Assembly (NCBI GenBank): GCA_945901125.1 | Contig: CAMDKD010000031.1 | Coordinates: 1-32,604 of the forward strand | DNA from: Bordetella parapertussis | GTDB taxonomy: Bacteria; Pseudomonadota; Gammaproteobacteria; Burkholderiales; Burkholderiaceae_C | Direction of reading: 5' to 3' | Length of the DNA stretch: 32,604 nucleotides | Shown: piece after piece, positions 16,887 to 26,502 of the stretch | Layout of the letters: each line of letters opens with the position of its first letter | Numbering within the stretch: position 1 is the first letter of the stretch | Notes under the pieces: model-generated | Seen by the model: only the letters and a program-made list of their open reading frames with translations | Databases searched by the model: none | Told to the model about the DNA's origin: nothing | Translations under genes and position numbers: made by a program

Positions 16887-18256
16887 TGAACGTAGAACAA
16901 TTACTCAGCCAATTTCAGGCCAAAGGTCTGGAGTCATGTTTCCATGGTCGTCACATCAACCCGCAAATTTATGAAGGGCTCAATGGACGCAACTGGAGTT
17001 TGCAAGACTATGTGTCACGCGGCGGTTACCAAGCCTTGCGCACCATACTCGGCTTAAACGGCGAAGCAGCCTGGACCCAGGATCAGGTGATTGCTTGCGT
17101 CAAAGAGTCAGGTTTGCGCGGGCGCGGCGGTGCCGGATTTCCCACCGGCTTGAAGTGGAGCTTCATGCCGCGTCAGTTCAACGGTCAAAAATACCTGGTC
17201 TGCAATTCAGACGAAGGCGAGCCGGGTACGTGCAAGGACCGTGATATTCTGGAATTCAACCCGCATATCGTCATTGAAGGCATGGCGATTGCCGCTTATG
17301 CCATGGGCATCAGCGTCGGCTACAACTACATACACGGCGAAATTTTCCAGACCTACGAACGCTTTGAAGTTGCACTCGATGAAGCTCGTGCGGCAGGTTT
17401 TCTGGGTGAGCGCATACAAGGCAGCGACTTCAGTTTTCAATTGCACGCAGCCCATGGATTCGGCGCCTACATTTGCGGTGAAGAAACCGCTTTGCTTGAA
17501 TCGCTGGAAGGCAAAAAAGGCCAGCCGCGTTTCAAACCGCCGTTTCCTGCCAGCTTTGGCGTGTACGGCAAACCGACCACCATCAACAACACCGAAACCT
17601 TTGCGGCCGTGCCTTGGATTATTCGCAACGGCGGCGCTGCTTACTTGGCTTGCGGCAAACCGAACAACGGCGGCACCAAGATTTTTTCTATCAGCGGCGA
17701 CGTTGCTTTCCCCGGCAATTATGAAATTCCCATGGGCACGCCTTTTGCCAAATTGCTTGAACTCGCCGGTGGCGTGCAAGGCGGTGCATTGAAAGCGGTG
17801 ATACCGGGTGGCTCGTCTGCGCCGATTTTGCCTGCCTCCATCATGATGGACATCACCATGGATTACGACGCGATTGCCAAGGCCGGTTCCATGCTCGGTT
17901 CGGGTGCTGTCATCGTCTTGAACGATACGCGCTGCATGGTGAAAAGCCTGCAACGTTTGTCTGCGTTTTACATGCACGAATCCTGCGGCCAGTGCACGCC
18001 TTGCCGTGAAGGCACGGGCTGGTTGTCGCGCATGGTGGATCGCATAGAAACCGGACAAGGCAAACCGTCTGACATGGACTTGCTGGACAACGTTGCAGAA
18101 AACATCATGGGCCGCACCATTTGCGCTTTAGGCGATGCGGCGGCCATGCCGGTTCGCGGCATGCTCAAACATTTCCGTGCCGAGTTCGAACACCACATCA
18201 CGCACAAGACCTGCATGGTCTCGTCGCATGCACCTGCGGGCCAGCACCATGATTGA
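16886..18256 (+). CDS. nuoF: NADH-quinone oxidoreductase subunit F (NADH/FMN-binding)
   Basis: NuoF binds NADH and FMN and holds cluster N3, the entry point for electrons. The glycine-rich GRGGAGFPTGLKW lies at residues 79-91 and SDEGEPGTCKDRDI at 108-121. The N3 [4Fe-4S] ligands are C367, C370 and C373 (SCGQCTPC) plus C413 (TICALGD). The ATG at 16886 has a perfect GGAGG at 16874-16878 with 7-nt spacing; the in-frame GTG at 16883 is less likely. Length 456 residues. The 3' end overlaps nuoG by 8 nt. Confidence 0.98.
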   Translation: MNVEQLLSQFQAKGLESCFHGRHINPQIYEGLNGRNWSLQDYVSRGGYQALRTILGLNGEAAWTQDQVIACVKESGLRGRGGAGFPTGLKWSFMPRQFNGQKYLVCNSDEGEPGTCKDRDILEFNPHIVIEGMAIAAYAMGISVGYNYIHGEIFQTYERFEVALDEARAAGFLGERIQGSDFSFQLHAAHGFGAYICGEETALLESLEGKKGQPRFKPPFPASFGVYGKPTTINNTETFAAVPWIIRNGGAAYLACGKPNNGGTKIFSISGDVAFPGNYEIPMGTPFAKLLELAGGVQGGALKAVIPGGSSAPILPASIMMDITMDYDAIAKAGSMLGSGAVIVLNDTRCMVKSLQRLSAFYMHESCGQCTPCREGTGWLSRMVDRIETGQGKPSDMDLLDNVAENIMGRTICALGDAAAMPVRGMLKHFRAEFEHHITHKTCMVSSHAPAGQHHD

Positions 18257-20348
18257 ATTACAGATCGACGGCAAGACCGTGCAAGTGGCTGAAGGCAGCG
18301 TGGTGATTCAAGCGGCCGAGCAGGCCGGTACTTTTATTCCGCATTTTTGCTACCACCGCAAACTCAGCATCGCGGCCAATTGCCGCATGTGTTTGGTCGA
18401 TATTGAAAAAGCACCCAAGCCCATGCCGGCCTGCGCCACGCCTGTGACGCAAGGCATGGTGGTGCGCACCAAATCTGAACGCGCCATCAAAGCGCAAAAG
18501 TCGGTGATGGAATTTCTGCTGATCAACCATCCGCTGGATTGCCCTATTTGCGATCAAGGCGGCGAATGCCAGTTGCAGGATCTGGCGGTTGGTTACGGCG
18601 GCAGCGCCTCGCGTTACGAAGAAGAAAAACGCGTGGTGTTCCACAAAGACGTCGGCCCGCTCATCAGCATGGAAGAAATGAGCCGCTGCATACATTGCAC
18701 ACGTTGCGTGCGATTTGGCCAGGAGATTGCCGGCAGCATGGAGCTGGGTATGTCGCAGCGCGGCGAGCATTCCGAGATCGAAGCTTTTGTCGGTGACACC
18801 GTCGACTCTGAACTCTCAGGCAACATGATTGACATCTGCCCGGTCGGTGCTTTGACCAGCAAGCCATTCCGTTACCAGGCGCGTACCTGGGAAATGAGCC
18901 GCCGCAAGTCGGTCAGCCCGCACGATGCCACTGGTGCCAATCTGATTGTGCAAGTCAAAAACAACCGCGTCATGCGCGTGGTGCCGTTGGAGAACGAAGA
19001 CGTCAACGAATGCTGGATCGCCGACCGCGACCGCTTCAGTTACGAAGCCTTGAACAGCGATGAGCGTTTGACCCAGCCGATGTTGAAGCAAGACGGTCAG
19101 TGGATCACAGTCGATTGGTCGACTGCGCTTGAATACATTGCCAACGGTATTCAGCATATCCAAACAGACCATGGCGCTTCTGCGCTCGGCTGTCTGGCCA
19201 GCCCGCACAGCACGCTGGAAGAGTTGTACCTGGCAACCCAGTTTATGCGCGGCTTGGGCAGCGACAACATAGACAGCCGTTTGCGCGCCGCCGATTTCCA
19301 GCACGACGGCAAGACCCGTTGGCTGGGAACATCCATCGCGTCTTTATCCACTTTGGACAGAGTGCTGATCATCGGCTCTAACATTCGCAAAGACCAGCCT
19401 TTGCTGGCTCAGCGTATCCGCCAGGCAGTTCGCCGTGGCGCCAAAGTGAATGCCTTGAATGAACAGGCTTTCGATTGGGCCATGCCCTTGGCTGAAGTCT
19501 CTTTGGCAGACAGCACAGTCTGGGTTCAGGCTTTGTCCGATATCGCTGCTGCTGTGGCTCAGAAAAAAAATGTCGCATTGCCTGCCCCAGGCAATGCGTC
19601 TTCACCTGCAGCGCAAGCCATTGCAGCATCGCTCTTGTCCGGTGAACGCAAAGCCGTGTTGCTGGGCAATGCAGCCGCGCATCACGAAAAAGCGTCCAGT
19701 TTGCTGGCCTTGGCTAATTTCATCGCGGAACAAACCGGTGCCAGCGTCGGTTACCTTGGCGAAGCGGCCAACACGGTCGGCGCACAACTGGTGTCTGCGC
19801 GCCCCTTGCACAGTGGAATGAACGCCGCGCAAATGTTGCAGGCTTCATCGTTGAAAGCCATGTTCTTGTTGAACACCGAGCCGGCGCACGACTGCTCGGT
19901 GGCCGCACACACGCTGGCCCAGGTAGACATGGTCGTCACCCTGTCGCCGTTCAAAACAAATCTGGACATCAGCGATGTGCTGTTGCCGGTGTCGCCGTTC
20001 ACTGAAACCGCGGGCACGTTTGTCAACACCGAAGCTCGTGCGCAAAGTTTCCACGGCGTGGTCAAACCTTTGGGCGAAACACGTCCTGCCTGGAAAGTGT
20101 TGCGCGTACTGGGCAGCATGTTGAAGTTGCCGGGCTTTGAATTTGAGACCATTGAAGAAGTTCGCACCATGGCTTTGCCGCAAGACATAGTCTCGCATTT
20201 GTCCAATGCCACGCAAGCCAAAGTCGATCTGACAGCTGCCAGCCAAGCACCTGTCAGCGCATCTATCTACCAGTTGGACGCTTTGGTCAGACGCGCACCT
20301 GCACTGCAACACACAGCAGATGCACACCAAGGGCATGTTCATGGTTGA
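18249..20348 (+). CDS. nuoG: NADH-quinone oxidoreductase subunit G
   Basis: NuoG is the 75-kDa-type subunit with several Fe-S clusters. The N-terminal ferredoxin domain shows C34, C45, C48 and C62 for a [2Fe-2S] centre. CPICDQGGECQLQD supplies the next cluster region and CIHCTRC with a later ICPVGALTSK the following [4Fe-4S]. The rest is a molybdopterin-oxidoreductase-like domain without catalytic role in complex I. The ATG at 18249 (MIELQIDGKTVQVAEG) fits the family; an upstream in-frame ATG at 18135 lies inside nuoF. At 699 residues it is much shorter than E. coli NuoG (908). It overlaps nuoH by 8 nt. Confidence 0.97.
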   Translation: MIELQIDGKTVQVAEGSVVIQAAEQAGTFIPHFCYHRKLSIAANCRMCLVDIEKAPKPMPACATPVTQGMVVRTKSERAIKAQKSVMEFLLINHPLDCPICDQGGECQLQDLAVGYGGSASRYEEEKRVVFHKDVGPLISMEEMSRCIHCTRCVRFGQEIAGSMELGMSQRGEHSEIEAFVGDTVDSELSGNMIDICPVGALTSKPFRYQARTWEMSRRKSVSPHDATGANLIVQVKNNRVMRVVPLENEDVNECWIADRDRFSYEALNSDERLTQPMLKQDGQWITVDWSTALEYIANGIQHIQTDHGASALGCLASPHSTLEELYLATQFMRGLGSDNIDSRLRAADFQHDGKTRWLGTSIASLSTLDRVLIIGSNIRKDQPLLAQRIRQAVRRGAKVNALNEQAFDWAMPLAEVSLADSTVWVQALSDIAAAVAQKKNVALPAPGNASSPAAQAIAASLLSGERKAVLLGNAAAHHEKASSLLALANFIAEQTGASVGYLGEAANTVGAQLVSARPLHSGMNAAQMLQASSLKAMFLLNTEPAHDCSVAAHTLAQVDMVVTLSPFKTNLDISDVLLPVSPFTETAGTFVNTEARAQSFHGVVKPLGETRPAWKVLRVLGSMLKLPGFEFETIEEVRTMALPQDIVSHLSNATQAKVDLTAASQAPVSASIYQLDALVRRAPALQHTADAHQGHVHG

Positions 20349-21423
20349 TAGCTTGTTCAACTTGGGCGCGGGCTTGCTCACCGATGCATGGTGGGTGAAC
20401 CTGGCTTGGCCTGTTTTATGGACGCTGATCAAAATCGTCGCTGTGGTGCTGCCATTGCTAGGTTGCGTTGCTTATCTGACTTTGTGGGAGCGCAAGGCCA
20501 TCGGCTTTACCCAGATTCGTCTAGGTCCTAACCGCACCGGCCCCGGCGGTTTGCTGCAACCGATTGCCGACGCTCTCAAAATTCTGACCAAAGAAATCAT
20601 TCTGCCGACCAAGGCCAGTTCGGGCTTGTTCTTCCTCGGTCCGGTGATGACCATCATGCCGGTGATGGCGGCCTGGGCGGTGATTCCATTCGGTCCAGAG
20701 GTTGTATTGGCCAATGTGAATGCTGGTTTGCTGTTCCTCATGGCCATCACTTCGCTGGAGGTTTACGGCATCATCATTGCCGGCTGGTCTTCCAATTCCA
20801 AATATGCATTTATCGGCGCATTGCGCGCATCAGCACAAATGGTCAGCTACGAAATCGCCATGGGCTTTTGCCTGGTGGTGGTGCTGATGGTGTCAGGCAG
20901 CATGAACATGACAGACATCGTCATGGGCCAGGGCCAGGGCATGTTCGCTTCTCAAGGCATAGGCTTTCTGTCATGGAACTGGCTGCCTTTGTTACCCATA
21001 TTTGTCATCTACTTCATTGCCAGTCTGGCCGAAACCAACCGGCATCCGTTTGACGTGGTCGAAGGCGAATCAGAAATCGTCGCCGGTCACATGATTGAAT
21101 ATTCAGGCATGTCTTTCGCCATGTTCTTTCTCGGCGAATACGCCAACATGATTTTGGTGTCCACCATCGCCGCCTTGTTATTCCTTGGCGGCTGGTTGCC
21201 ACCGGTCGACTCCGTGTACCTGGCCTGGGTGCCGGGCGGCATTTGGCTGGCCGCCAAAATCTTTGTGGTGGTCACCATGTTTTTGTGGGTGCGCGCCACA
21301 TTCCCGCGCTTTCGCTATGACCAGATCATGCGTCTGGGCTGGAAGATTTTCATCCCGGTGACACTGGTGTGGCTGGTACTCATCGGTGCATGGATGCAAA
21401 CACCTTGGAACATCTGGAACTGA
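20341..21423 (+). CDS. nuoH: NADH-quinone oxidoreductase subunit H
   Basis: NuoH is the membrane subunit that links the quinone chamber to the proton-pumping arm. The 360-residue protein has about eight membrane segments and the conserved charged loops WERKAIGFTQIRLGPNRTGP and SLAETNRHPFDVVEGESEIVAG, the latter lining the quinone path. ATG at 20341 has an AGGG 7 nt upstream; ATG at 20335 and 20320 are in frame but less well placed. It overlaps the nuoG 3' end. Confidence 0.97.
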   Translation: MVDSLFNLGAGLLTDAWWVNLAWPVLWTLIKIVAVVLPLLGCVAYLTLWERKAIGFTQIRLGPNRTGPGGLLQPIADALKILTKEIILPTKASSGLFFLGPVMTIMPVMAAWAVIPFGPEVVLANVNAGLLFLMAITSLEVYGIIIAGWSSNSKYAFIGALRASAQMVSYEIAMGFCLVVVLMVSGSMNMTDIVMGQGQGMFASQGIGFLSWNWLPLLPIFVIYFIASLAETNRHPFDVVEGESEIVAGHMIEYSGMSFAMFFLGEYANMILVSTIAALLFLGGWLPPVDSVYLAWVPGGIWLAAKIFVVVTMFLWVRATFPRFRYDQIMRLGWKIFIPVTLVWLVLIGAWMQTPWNIWN

Positions 21424-21436
21424 TGCAAAGACAACC

Positions 21437-21958
21437 ATGACAACGCATACGTCCACCACACCATCTACGCCTTTTTCCTGGGCCGATTTCTTTTCCAGCT
21501 TTTTGCTGCTGGAATTTTTCAAGGGCTTTGCCATCACCGGCAAATACATGTTTGCACGCAAGATCACGGTGCAGTTCCCTGAAGAAAAAACACCCATGAG
21601 TCCGCGCTTTCGCGGTTTGCATGCGCTGCGCCGTTATGAGAATGGCGAAGAACGCTGCATCGCCTGCAAGCTGTGTGAAGCGGTGTGTCCGGCCATGGCC
21701 ATCACCATCGAATCCGATGTGCGCGAAGACGGTTCACGCCGCACCTCGCGCTACGACATCGATTTGACCAAATGCATTTTTTGCGGTTTTTGCGAGGAAA
21801 GCTGTCCGGTGGACTCCATCGTCGAAACCCATATTTTTGAGTACCACGGCGAAAAACGCGGCGACTTGTATTTCACCAAGGAAATGCTGCTGGCCGTGGG
21901 CGACAGATACGAACCGCAGATTGCGGCCCACAAGGCAGCAGATGCCAAGTACCGCTAA
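21437..21958 (+). CDS. nuoI: NADH-quinone oxidoreductase subunit I
   Basis: NuoI carries the two [4Fe-4S] clusters N6a and N6b that pass electrons to NuoB. Ligands are C74, C77, C80, C84 (CIACKLCEAVCP) and C113, C116, C119, C123 (CIFCGFCEESCP). The ATG at 21437 gives 173 residues; the extra N-terminal Thr/Ser-rich stretch (MTTHTSTTPSTPFSW) precedes the conserved FFSSFLLLEFFKGFAITGKY amphipathic helix. An upstream ATG at 21386 lies in nuoH and is rejected. Shine-Dalgarno is weak, suggesting coupling to nuoH. Confidence 0.97.
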   Translation: MTTHTSTTPSTPFSWADFFSSFLLLEFFKGFAITGKYMFARKITVQFPEEKTPMSPRFRGLHALRRYENGEERCIACKLCEAVCPAMAITIESDVREDGSRRTSRYDIDLTKCIFCGFCEESCPVDSIVETHIFEYHGEKRGDLYFTKEMLLAVGDRYEPQIAAHKAADAKYR

Positions 21959-21978
21959 CCCCAGGGGCAGATAAGCAC

Positions 21979-22620
21979 ATGGAAGTCAAGTCAGCGCTGT
22001 TCTATCTTTTCTCAGCCGTCATGCTGTTTGCCGCTTTGCGCGTCATCACGGCACGCAATCCTGTGCACGCCGCTTTGTACCTGGTACTGGCTTTCTTTCA
22101 GGCCTCGGGCATATGGATGTTGCTGAAAGCAGAGTTTTTGTCCATCACTTTGGTGCTGGTCTATGTTGGCGCGGTGATGGTCTTGTTCCTGTTTGTGGTG
22201 ATGATGATTGACATCAACCTGGACGCCTTAAAGCAAGGCTTTTGGAACCATTTCCCGCTGGCCGCATCGATTGGTGCGGTGCTGGCTCTTGAACTGGCCT
22301 CGGTGCTGATGGGCGGTTTCCGATCGGTGCAAGTGGTGGCCGAGACTGTCGCGCCTGCGGGTACACAGTATTCCAACACCAAGGAGTTGGGTATTGTTTT
22401 GTACACCGAATATCTTTATGCGCTTGAAATTGCAGCTGTCATTTTATTGGTGGCCATCGTGGCAGCGATTGCGCTGACCATGCGTGAGCGCAAGGACACC
22501 AAAGCACAAAACCCGGGCGAACAAGTCAAAGTCAAAGCCGCAGACCGTTTGCGCATGGTCAAAATGGATCCGGTGCATCAGGCTTTGGTTCCACCACCTG
22601 CCGAGGAGCCTAAGCCATGA
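21979..22620 (+). CDS. nuoJ: NADH-quinone oxidoreductase subunit J
   Basis: NuoJ is a membrane subunit next to NuoK and NuoA with about five membrane segments, including the conserved NPVHAALYLVLAFFQASGIWMLL helix pair and the YVGAVMVLFLFVVMMIDI helix that holds the pi-bulge region in complex I structures. The 213-residue protein ends in a charged, proline-rich cytoplasmic tail. An AGGGG lies upstream at 21963-21967. It overlaps nuoK by 4 nt (ATGA). Confidence 0.96.
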   Translation: MEVKSALFYLFSAVMLFAALRVITARNPVHAALYLVLAFFQASGIWMLLKAEFLSITLVLVYVGAVMVLFLFVVMMIDINLDALKQGFWNHFPLAASIGAVLALELASVLMGGFRSVQVVAETVAPAGTQYSNTKELGIVLYTEYLYALEIAAVILLVAIVAAIALTMRERKDTKAQNPGEQVKVKAADRLRMVKMDPVHQALVPPPAEEPKP

Positions 22621-22925
22621 ACGTCACTCTGGGACATTACCTCACGCTGGGCGCCGTGCTGTTTGCACTGTCTGTCATCGGCATCTTTTTGAACCGCAAA
22701 AACCTGATCGTGCTGCTGATGGCCATCGAACTCATGCTGCTGGCAGTCAATACCAATTTTGTGGCTTTCTCTTATTACCTTGGTGACATGCAAGGCCAGA
22801 TCTTTGTGTTTTTCATTCTGACAGTGGCTGCCGCCGAATCGGCCATTGGCCTGGCGATTCTGGTGCTGTTGTTTCGCAACAGATCCAGCGTCAATGTCGA
22901 CGAACTCAATAGCCTCAAAGGCTGA
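22617..22925 (+). CDS. nuoK: NADH-quinone oxidoreductase subunit K
   Basis: NuoK is an MrpC-like membrane subunit with three helices and conserved glutamates needed for proton translocation, seen here in LLMAIELMLLAVNTNFVAF and in AAAESAIGLAILVLLFRN. Length 102 residues is standard. The start ATG overlaps the nuoJ stop. nuoL follows after 14 nt. Confidence 0.97.
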   Translation: MNVTLGHYLTLGAVLFALSVIGIFLNRKNLIVLLMAIELMLLAVNTNFVAFSYYLGDMQGQIFVFFILTVAAAESAIGLAILVLLFRNRSSVNVDELNSLKG

Positions 22926-22939
22926 CCCCGCCACACACC

Positions 22940-24946
22940 ATGAGCCAATCCATTCAAGCATCCACACTGATAGCCGTTGCGCTGGCCCCTTTGGCCGGTT
23001 CGCTGCTGGCCGGTATCTGGGGCACGCAACTCGGCGGCGCAGGACTGGGTCGCCGCTGGTCGCACAGTCTCACTATTCTTGGCGTGTTCATCTCCTTTGT
23101 GCTGTCTGCACTGACGTTGCAGGACGTGGTGGTCGATGGCGCGCGTTTCAATGAAACGCTTTACACCTGGATGCAAGTCGGTGGCTTGAAAATGGAAATC
23201 GGCTTCATGGTCGACGGACTCACCGCCATGATGATGTGCGTCGTCACCTTTGTCTCGCTGATGGTGCATATTTACACCATTGGCTATATGCAAGAAGACG
23301 AAGGCTACAACCGCTTTTTTGCCTACATCTCCTTGTTCACGTTCTCCATGTTGATGCTGGTGATGAGTAACAACATGTTGCAATTGTTCTTCGGCTGGGA
23401 AGCGGTGGGGCTGGTGTCATACCTCTTGATCGGTTTCTGGTTCAACAAACCCAGTGCGGTGTTTGCCAACATGAAAGCCTTTCTGGTGAACCGTGTCGGC
23501 GACTTCGGCTTTATTCTTGGCATCGGTTTGATCGCGGCCTATGCCGGCACATTGAATTACACCGAAGTGTTTGCCAAGGCAGCTGACTTGTCAGCCTTGT
23601 CCTTGCCCGGCACCGACTGGATGCTGGTCACCGTCATTTGTATTTGTTTATTCATTGGTGCCATGGGTAAATCGGCGCAATTCCCCCTGCATGTGTGGTT
23701 GCCGGATTCCATGGAAGGTCCGACACCTATTTCTGCACTCATTCACGCGGCCACCATGGTGACTGCTGGCATCTTCATGGTGGCGCGCATGTCGCCCTTG
23801 TTTGAGTTGTCTGACACGGCTTTGAATCTGGTGCTGATCGTTGGTTCCATCACAGCGCTGTTCATGGGATTTCTGGGCAGTGTGCAAAACGACATCAAGC
23901 GCGTCGTGGCTTACTCCACCTTGTCTCAACTCGGTTACATGACAGTCGCGCTTGGCGCATCAGCCTATTCGGTGGCGGTGTTTCATTTGATGACACATGC
24001 ATTCTTCAAAGCGCTGTTGTTCCTCGCTGCCGGTTCGGTCATCATGGGCGTGCACCATAACCAGGACATTCGTTACATGGGCGGCTTGCGCAAATACATG
24101 CCCATCACTTGGTTGACCTCGTTGCTGGGTTCGCTGGCGCTCATTGGTACGCCGCTTTTCTCCGGCTTTTATTCCAAGGACAGCATCATCGAGGCAGTGG
24201 CGGCCAGTCATTTGCCTGCGGCGCAATGGGCGCATTTTGCCGTGCTGGCCGGTGTGTTTGTGACCGCGTTTTATTCATTCCGCATGTATTTCCTCGTGTT
24301 CCACGGTAAAGAACGTTTTGACCAGGATCCGCACGCCCACCAAGACGATCACGGGCATTCGCATGCGCCGCATGAGTCCCCTTGGGTGGTGACTTTGCCG
24401 CTGGTTTTGCTGGCCATACCGTCTGTGTGCATCGGTTACTTCACCACCGAGTACATGCTGTTCGGCGATTTTTTCAAGGACGCCATCAGCGTGAACACTG
24501 CGCTTCACCCCGCCATGGCCGAGTTGCAGGAAGCCTTTCACAGCCCCATGGCCATGGCAGAACACGCGCTCACCTCAGTGCCTTTCGCACTTGCTGTGGC
24601 CGGTGTACTCACCGCGTTTTACATGTACATGATTCACCCGGCGGTGCCTGCTTTTATCCAACGTCATCTGACACCTTTGCATACGCTACTAGTGAATAAA
24701 TATTTCCTAGATGATTTCAATGAAAAAATTCTGGCGCGCGGCACCCGGCTGCTGGCCACCGGCCTGTGGAAGGGCGGAGACCAAGCAGTGATTGACGGCT
24801 TTCTGGTCAACGGCTCTTGGCAATTGATCGGCAAAATTGCTTTGATCGCGCGTCGTTTGCAAACCGGTTTCCTCTACCACTACGCCTTGATGATGATTCT
24901 GGGCATGTTCGGACTGATCACCTGGTTCGTCTGGCTCAAACCATGA
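22940..24946 (+). CDS. nuoL: NADH-quinone oxidoreductase subunit L
   Basis: NuoL is the distal antiporter-like subunit of the membrane arm. The 668-residue protein has the family core with FGWEAVGLVSYLLIGFW (key glutamate), GKSAQFPLHVWLPDSMEGPT (key lysine) and ALIHAATMVTAG, then the long C-terminal region that forms the lateral helix and final membrane segment. A histidine-rich loop occurs at residues 464-479 (PHAHQDDHGHSHAPHE). The His-rich stretch is predicted to be an exposed loop between membrane helices. Confidence 0.98.
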   Translation: MSQSIQASTLIAVALAPLAGSLLAGIWGTQLGGAGLGRRWSHSLTILGVFISFVLSALTLQDVVVDGARFNETLYTWMQVGGLKMEIGFMVDGLTAMMMCVVTFVSLMVHIYTIGYMQEDEGYNRFFAYISLFTFSMLMLVMSNNMLQLFFGWEAVGLVSYLLIGFWFNKPSAVFANMKAFLVNRVGDFGFILGIGLIAAYAGTLNYTEVFAKAADLSALSLPGTDWMLVTVICICLFIGAMGKSAQFPLHVWLPDSMEGPTPISALIHAATMVTAGIFMVARMSPLFELSDTALNLVLIVGSITALFMGFLGSVQNDIKRVVAYSTLSQLGYMTVALGASAYSVAVFHLMTHAFFKALLFLAAGSVIMGVHHNQDIRYMGGLRKYMPITWLTSLLGSLALIGTPLFSGFYSKDSIIEAVAASHLPAAQWAHFAVLAGVFVTAFYSFRMYFLVFHGKERFDQDPHAHQDDHGHSHAPHESPWVVTLPLVLLAIPSVCIGYFTTEYMLFGDFFKDAISVNTALHPAMAELQEAFHSPMAMAEHALTSVPFALAVAGVLTAFYMYMIHPAVPAFIQRHLTPLHTLLVNKYFLDDFNEKILARGTRLLATGLWKGGDQAVIDGFLVNGSWQLIGKIALIARRLQTGFLYHYALMMILGMFGLITWFVWLKP

Positions 24947-24989
24947 AGTACCCCATGCCCCTATACCGGATTGATGACAGAGAGTTGCC

Positions 24990-26468
24990 ATGGAAATGCT
25001 GAGCCTGGCTATTTGGACGCCTATTGTTTTCGGCGTGTTGCTGCTGGCCCTGGGCCGGGATGAGCATGCCAATGCGGTGCGCTGGTTTGCGCTGACCGGT
25101 GCCGTCATCAGCTTTGTGCTGACGCTGCCTTTGTATGCGCAATTTGATACCGCCAGTGCCGGCATGCAGTTTGCGGAAAACCTGCCTTGGATTGATCGTT
25201 TCAATGTGAATTACCACTTGGGCGTTGACGGCATTTCACTGTGGTTTGTGTTGCTGACTTCGTTCATCACCGTGGTGGTCATCATTGCGGGCTGGGAAGT
25301 CATCACCGAGCGCGTTAACCAGTACATGGGCGCATTTCTGGTGCTCAGCGGACTCATGGTCGGTGTGTTTTGTGCCCTAGACGGCATGCTGTTTTATGTG
25401 TTCTTTGAAGCCACGCTGATTCCTATGTACCTGATCATCGGTGTATGGGGCGGGCCTAACAAAATTTACGCTGCCTTCAAATTCTTTTTGTACACCTTGC
25501 TCGGCTCTTTGCTGATGCTGGTGGCCCTCATTTATTTGTACATTGCATCTGACGGCAGTTTTGACCTCGCCACCTGGCAGCAAATGCCGCTGGCGGCCAC
25601 GCCTCAGACCTTGTTGTTCTTTGCTTTCTTTGCAGCTTTCGCCGTCAAAGTGCCTATGTGGCCGGTGCATACCTGGTTGCCGGATGTACACGTCGAGGCG
25701 CCTACCGGCGGCTCAGCTGTGCTGGCGGCCATCATGTTGAAGCTAGGTGCTTATGGCTTCCTCAGATTTTCCTTGCCGATTGCACCCGATGCTTCGCATG
25801 AATGGGCCTGGCTGATGCTGGCACTGTCCTTGATTGCCGTGGTTTATGTCGGTCTGGTCGCTATCGTGCAGCAGGACATGAAAAAACTGGTGGCGTATTC
25901 ATCGGTGGCGCACATGGGTTTTGTCACCATCGGCTTTTTCATCTTCAGCGAACTCGGCGTAAGCGGCGGCATTGTGCAAATGATTGCTCACGGCTTTGTT
26001 TCTGCTGCCATGTTCTTGTGCATAGGCGTGTTGTACGACCGCGTGCATTCACGCGAAATCGCCAGTTACGGCGGCGTGGTCAACACCATGCCCAAGTTCG
26101 CCGCCTTCGCCTTGTTGTTCGCCATGGCCAATTGCGGCTTGCCGGGCACCGCAGGTTTTGTCGGCGAATGGATGGTCATACTGGCGGCAGTGAAGTTCAA
26201 TTTCTGGCTCGGTATGCTGGCCGCCTCGGCGCTGGTTTTCGGTGCTGCTTACACCTTGTGGATGGTCAAGCGGGTATACCTCGGCCCGGTGCTCAATGAC
26301 GATGTGAAGACGCTGTCAGACATCAATGCGCGCGAGTTTTTGATGTTGAGTCTGCTCGCTGCTGCGGTCTTATGGATGGGCATTTACCCCAAACCTTTCA
26401 CCGATGTGATGAACGCCTCAGTCACTCAGTTGTTGCAGCACGTGGCCTTGAGCAAAATACCTTTATGA
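24990..26468 (+). CDS. nuoM: NADH-quinone oxidoreductase subunit M
   Basis: NuoM is the middle antiporter-like subunit of complex I, with about 14 membrane segments. The 492-residue protein shows the conserved glutamate in FYVFFEATLIPMYLIIGVWG, the pumping lysine in KVPMWPVHTWLPDVHVEAPT, and QQDMKKLVAYSSVAHMGF. Start at 24990 is preceded by a purine-rich AGAGAG. The gap to nuoL is 43 nt and to nuoN 34 nt, the largest spacings in the operon's 3' part; nothing else is seen in them. Confidence 0.98.
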   Translation: MEMLSLAIWTPIVFGVLLLALGRDEHANAVRWFALTGAVISFVLTLPLYAQFDTASAGMQFAENLPWIDRFNVNYHLGVDGISLWFVLLTSFITVVVIIAGWEVITERVNQYMGAFLVLSGLMVGVFCALDGMLFYVFFEATLIPMYLIIGVWGGPNKIYAAFKFFLYTLLGSLLMLVALIYLYIASDGSFDLATWQQMPLAATPQTLLFFAFFAAFAVKVPMWPVHTWLPDVHVEAPTGGSAVLAAIMLKLGAYGFLRFSLPIAPDASHEWAWLMLALSLIAVVYVGLVAIVQQDMKKLVAYSSVAHMGFVTIGFFIFSELGVSGGIVQMIAHGFVSAAMFLCIGVLYDRVHSREIASYGGVVNTMPKFAAFALLFAMANCGLPGTAGFVGEWMVILAAVKFNFWLGMLAASALVFGAAYTLWMVKRVYLGPVLNDDVKTLSDINAREFLMLSLLAAAVLWMGIYPKPFTDVMNASVTQLLQHVALSKIPL

Positions 26469-26502
26469 ATACCCACGCCTTGAACTACCTAGAAAGTCAG
26501 CC

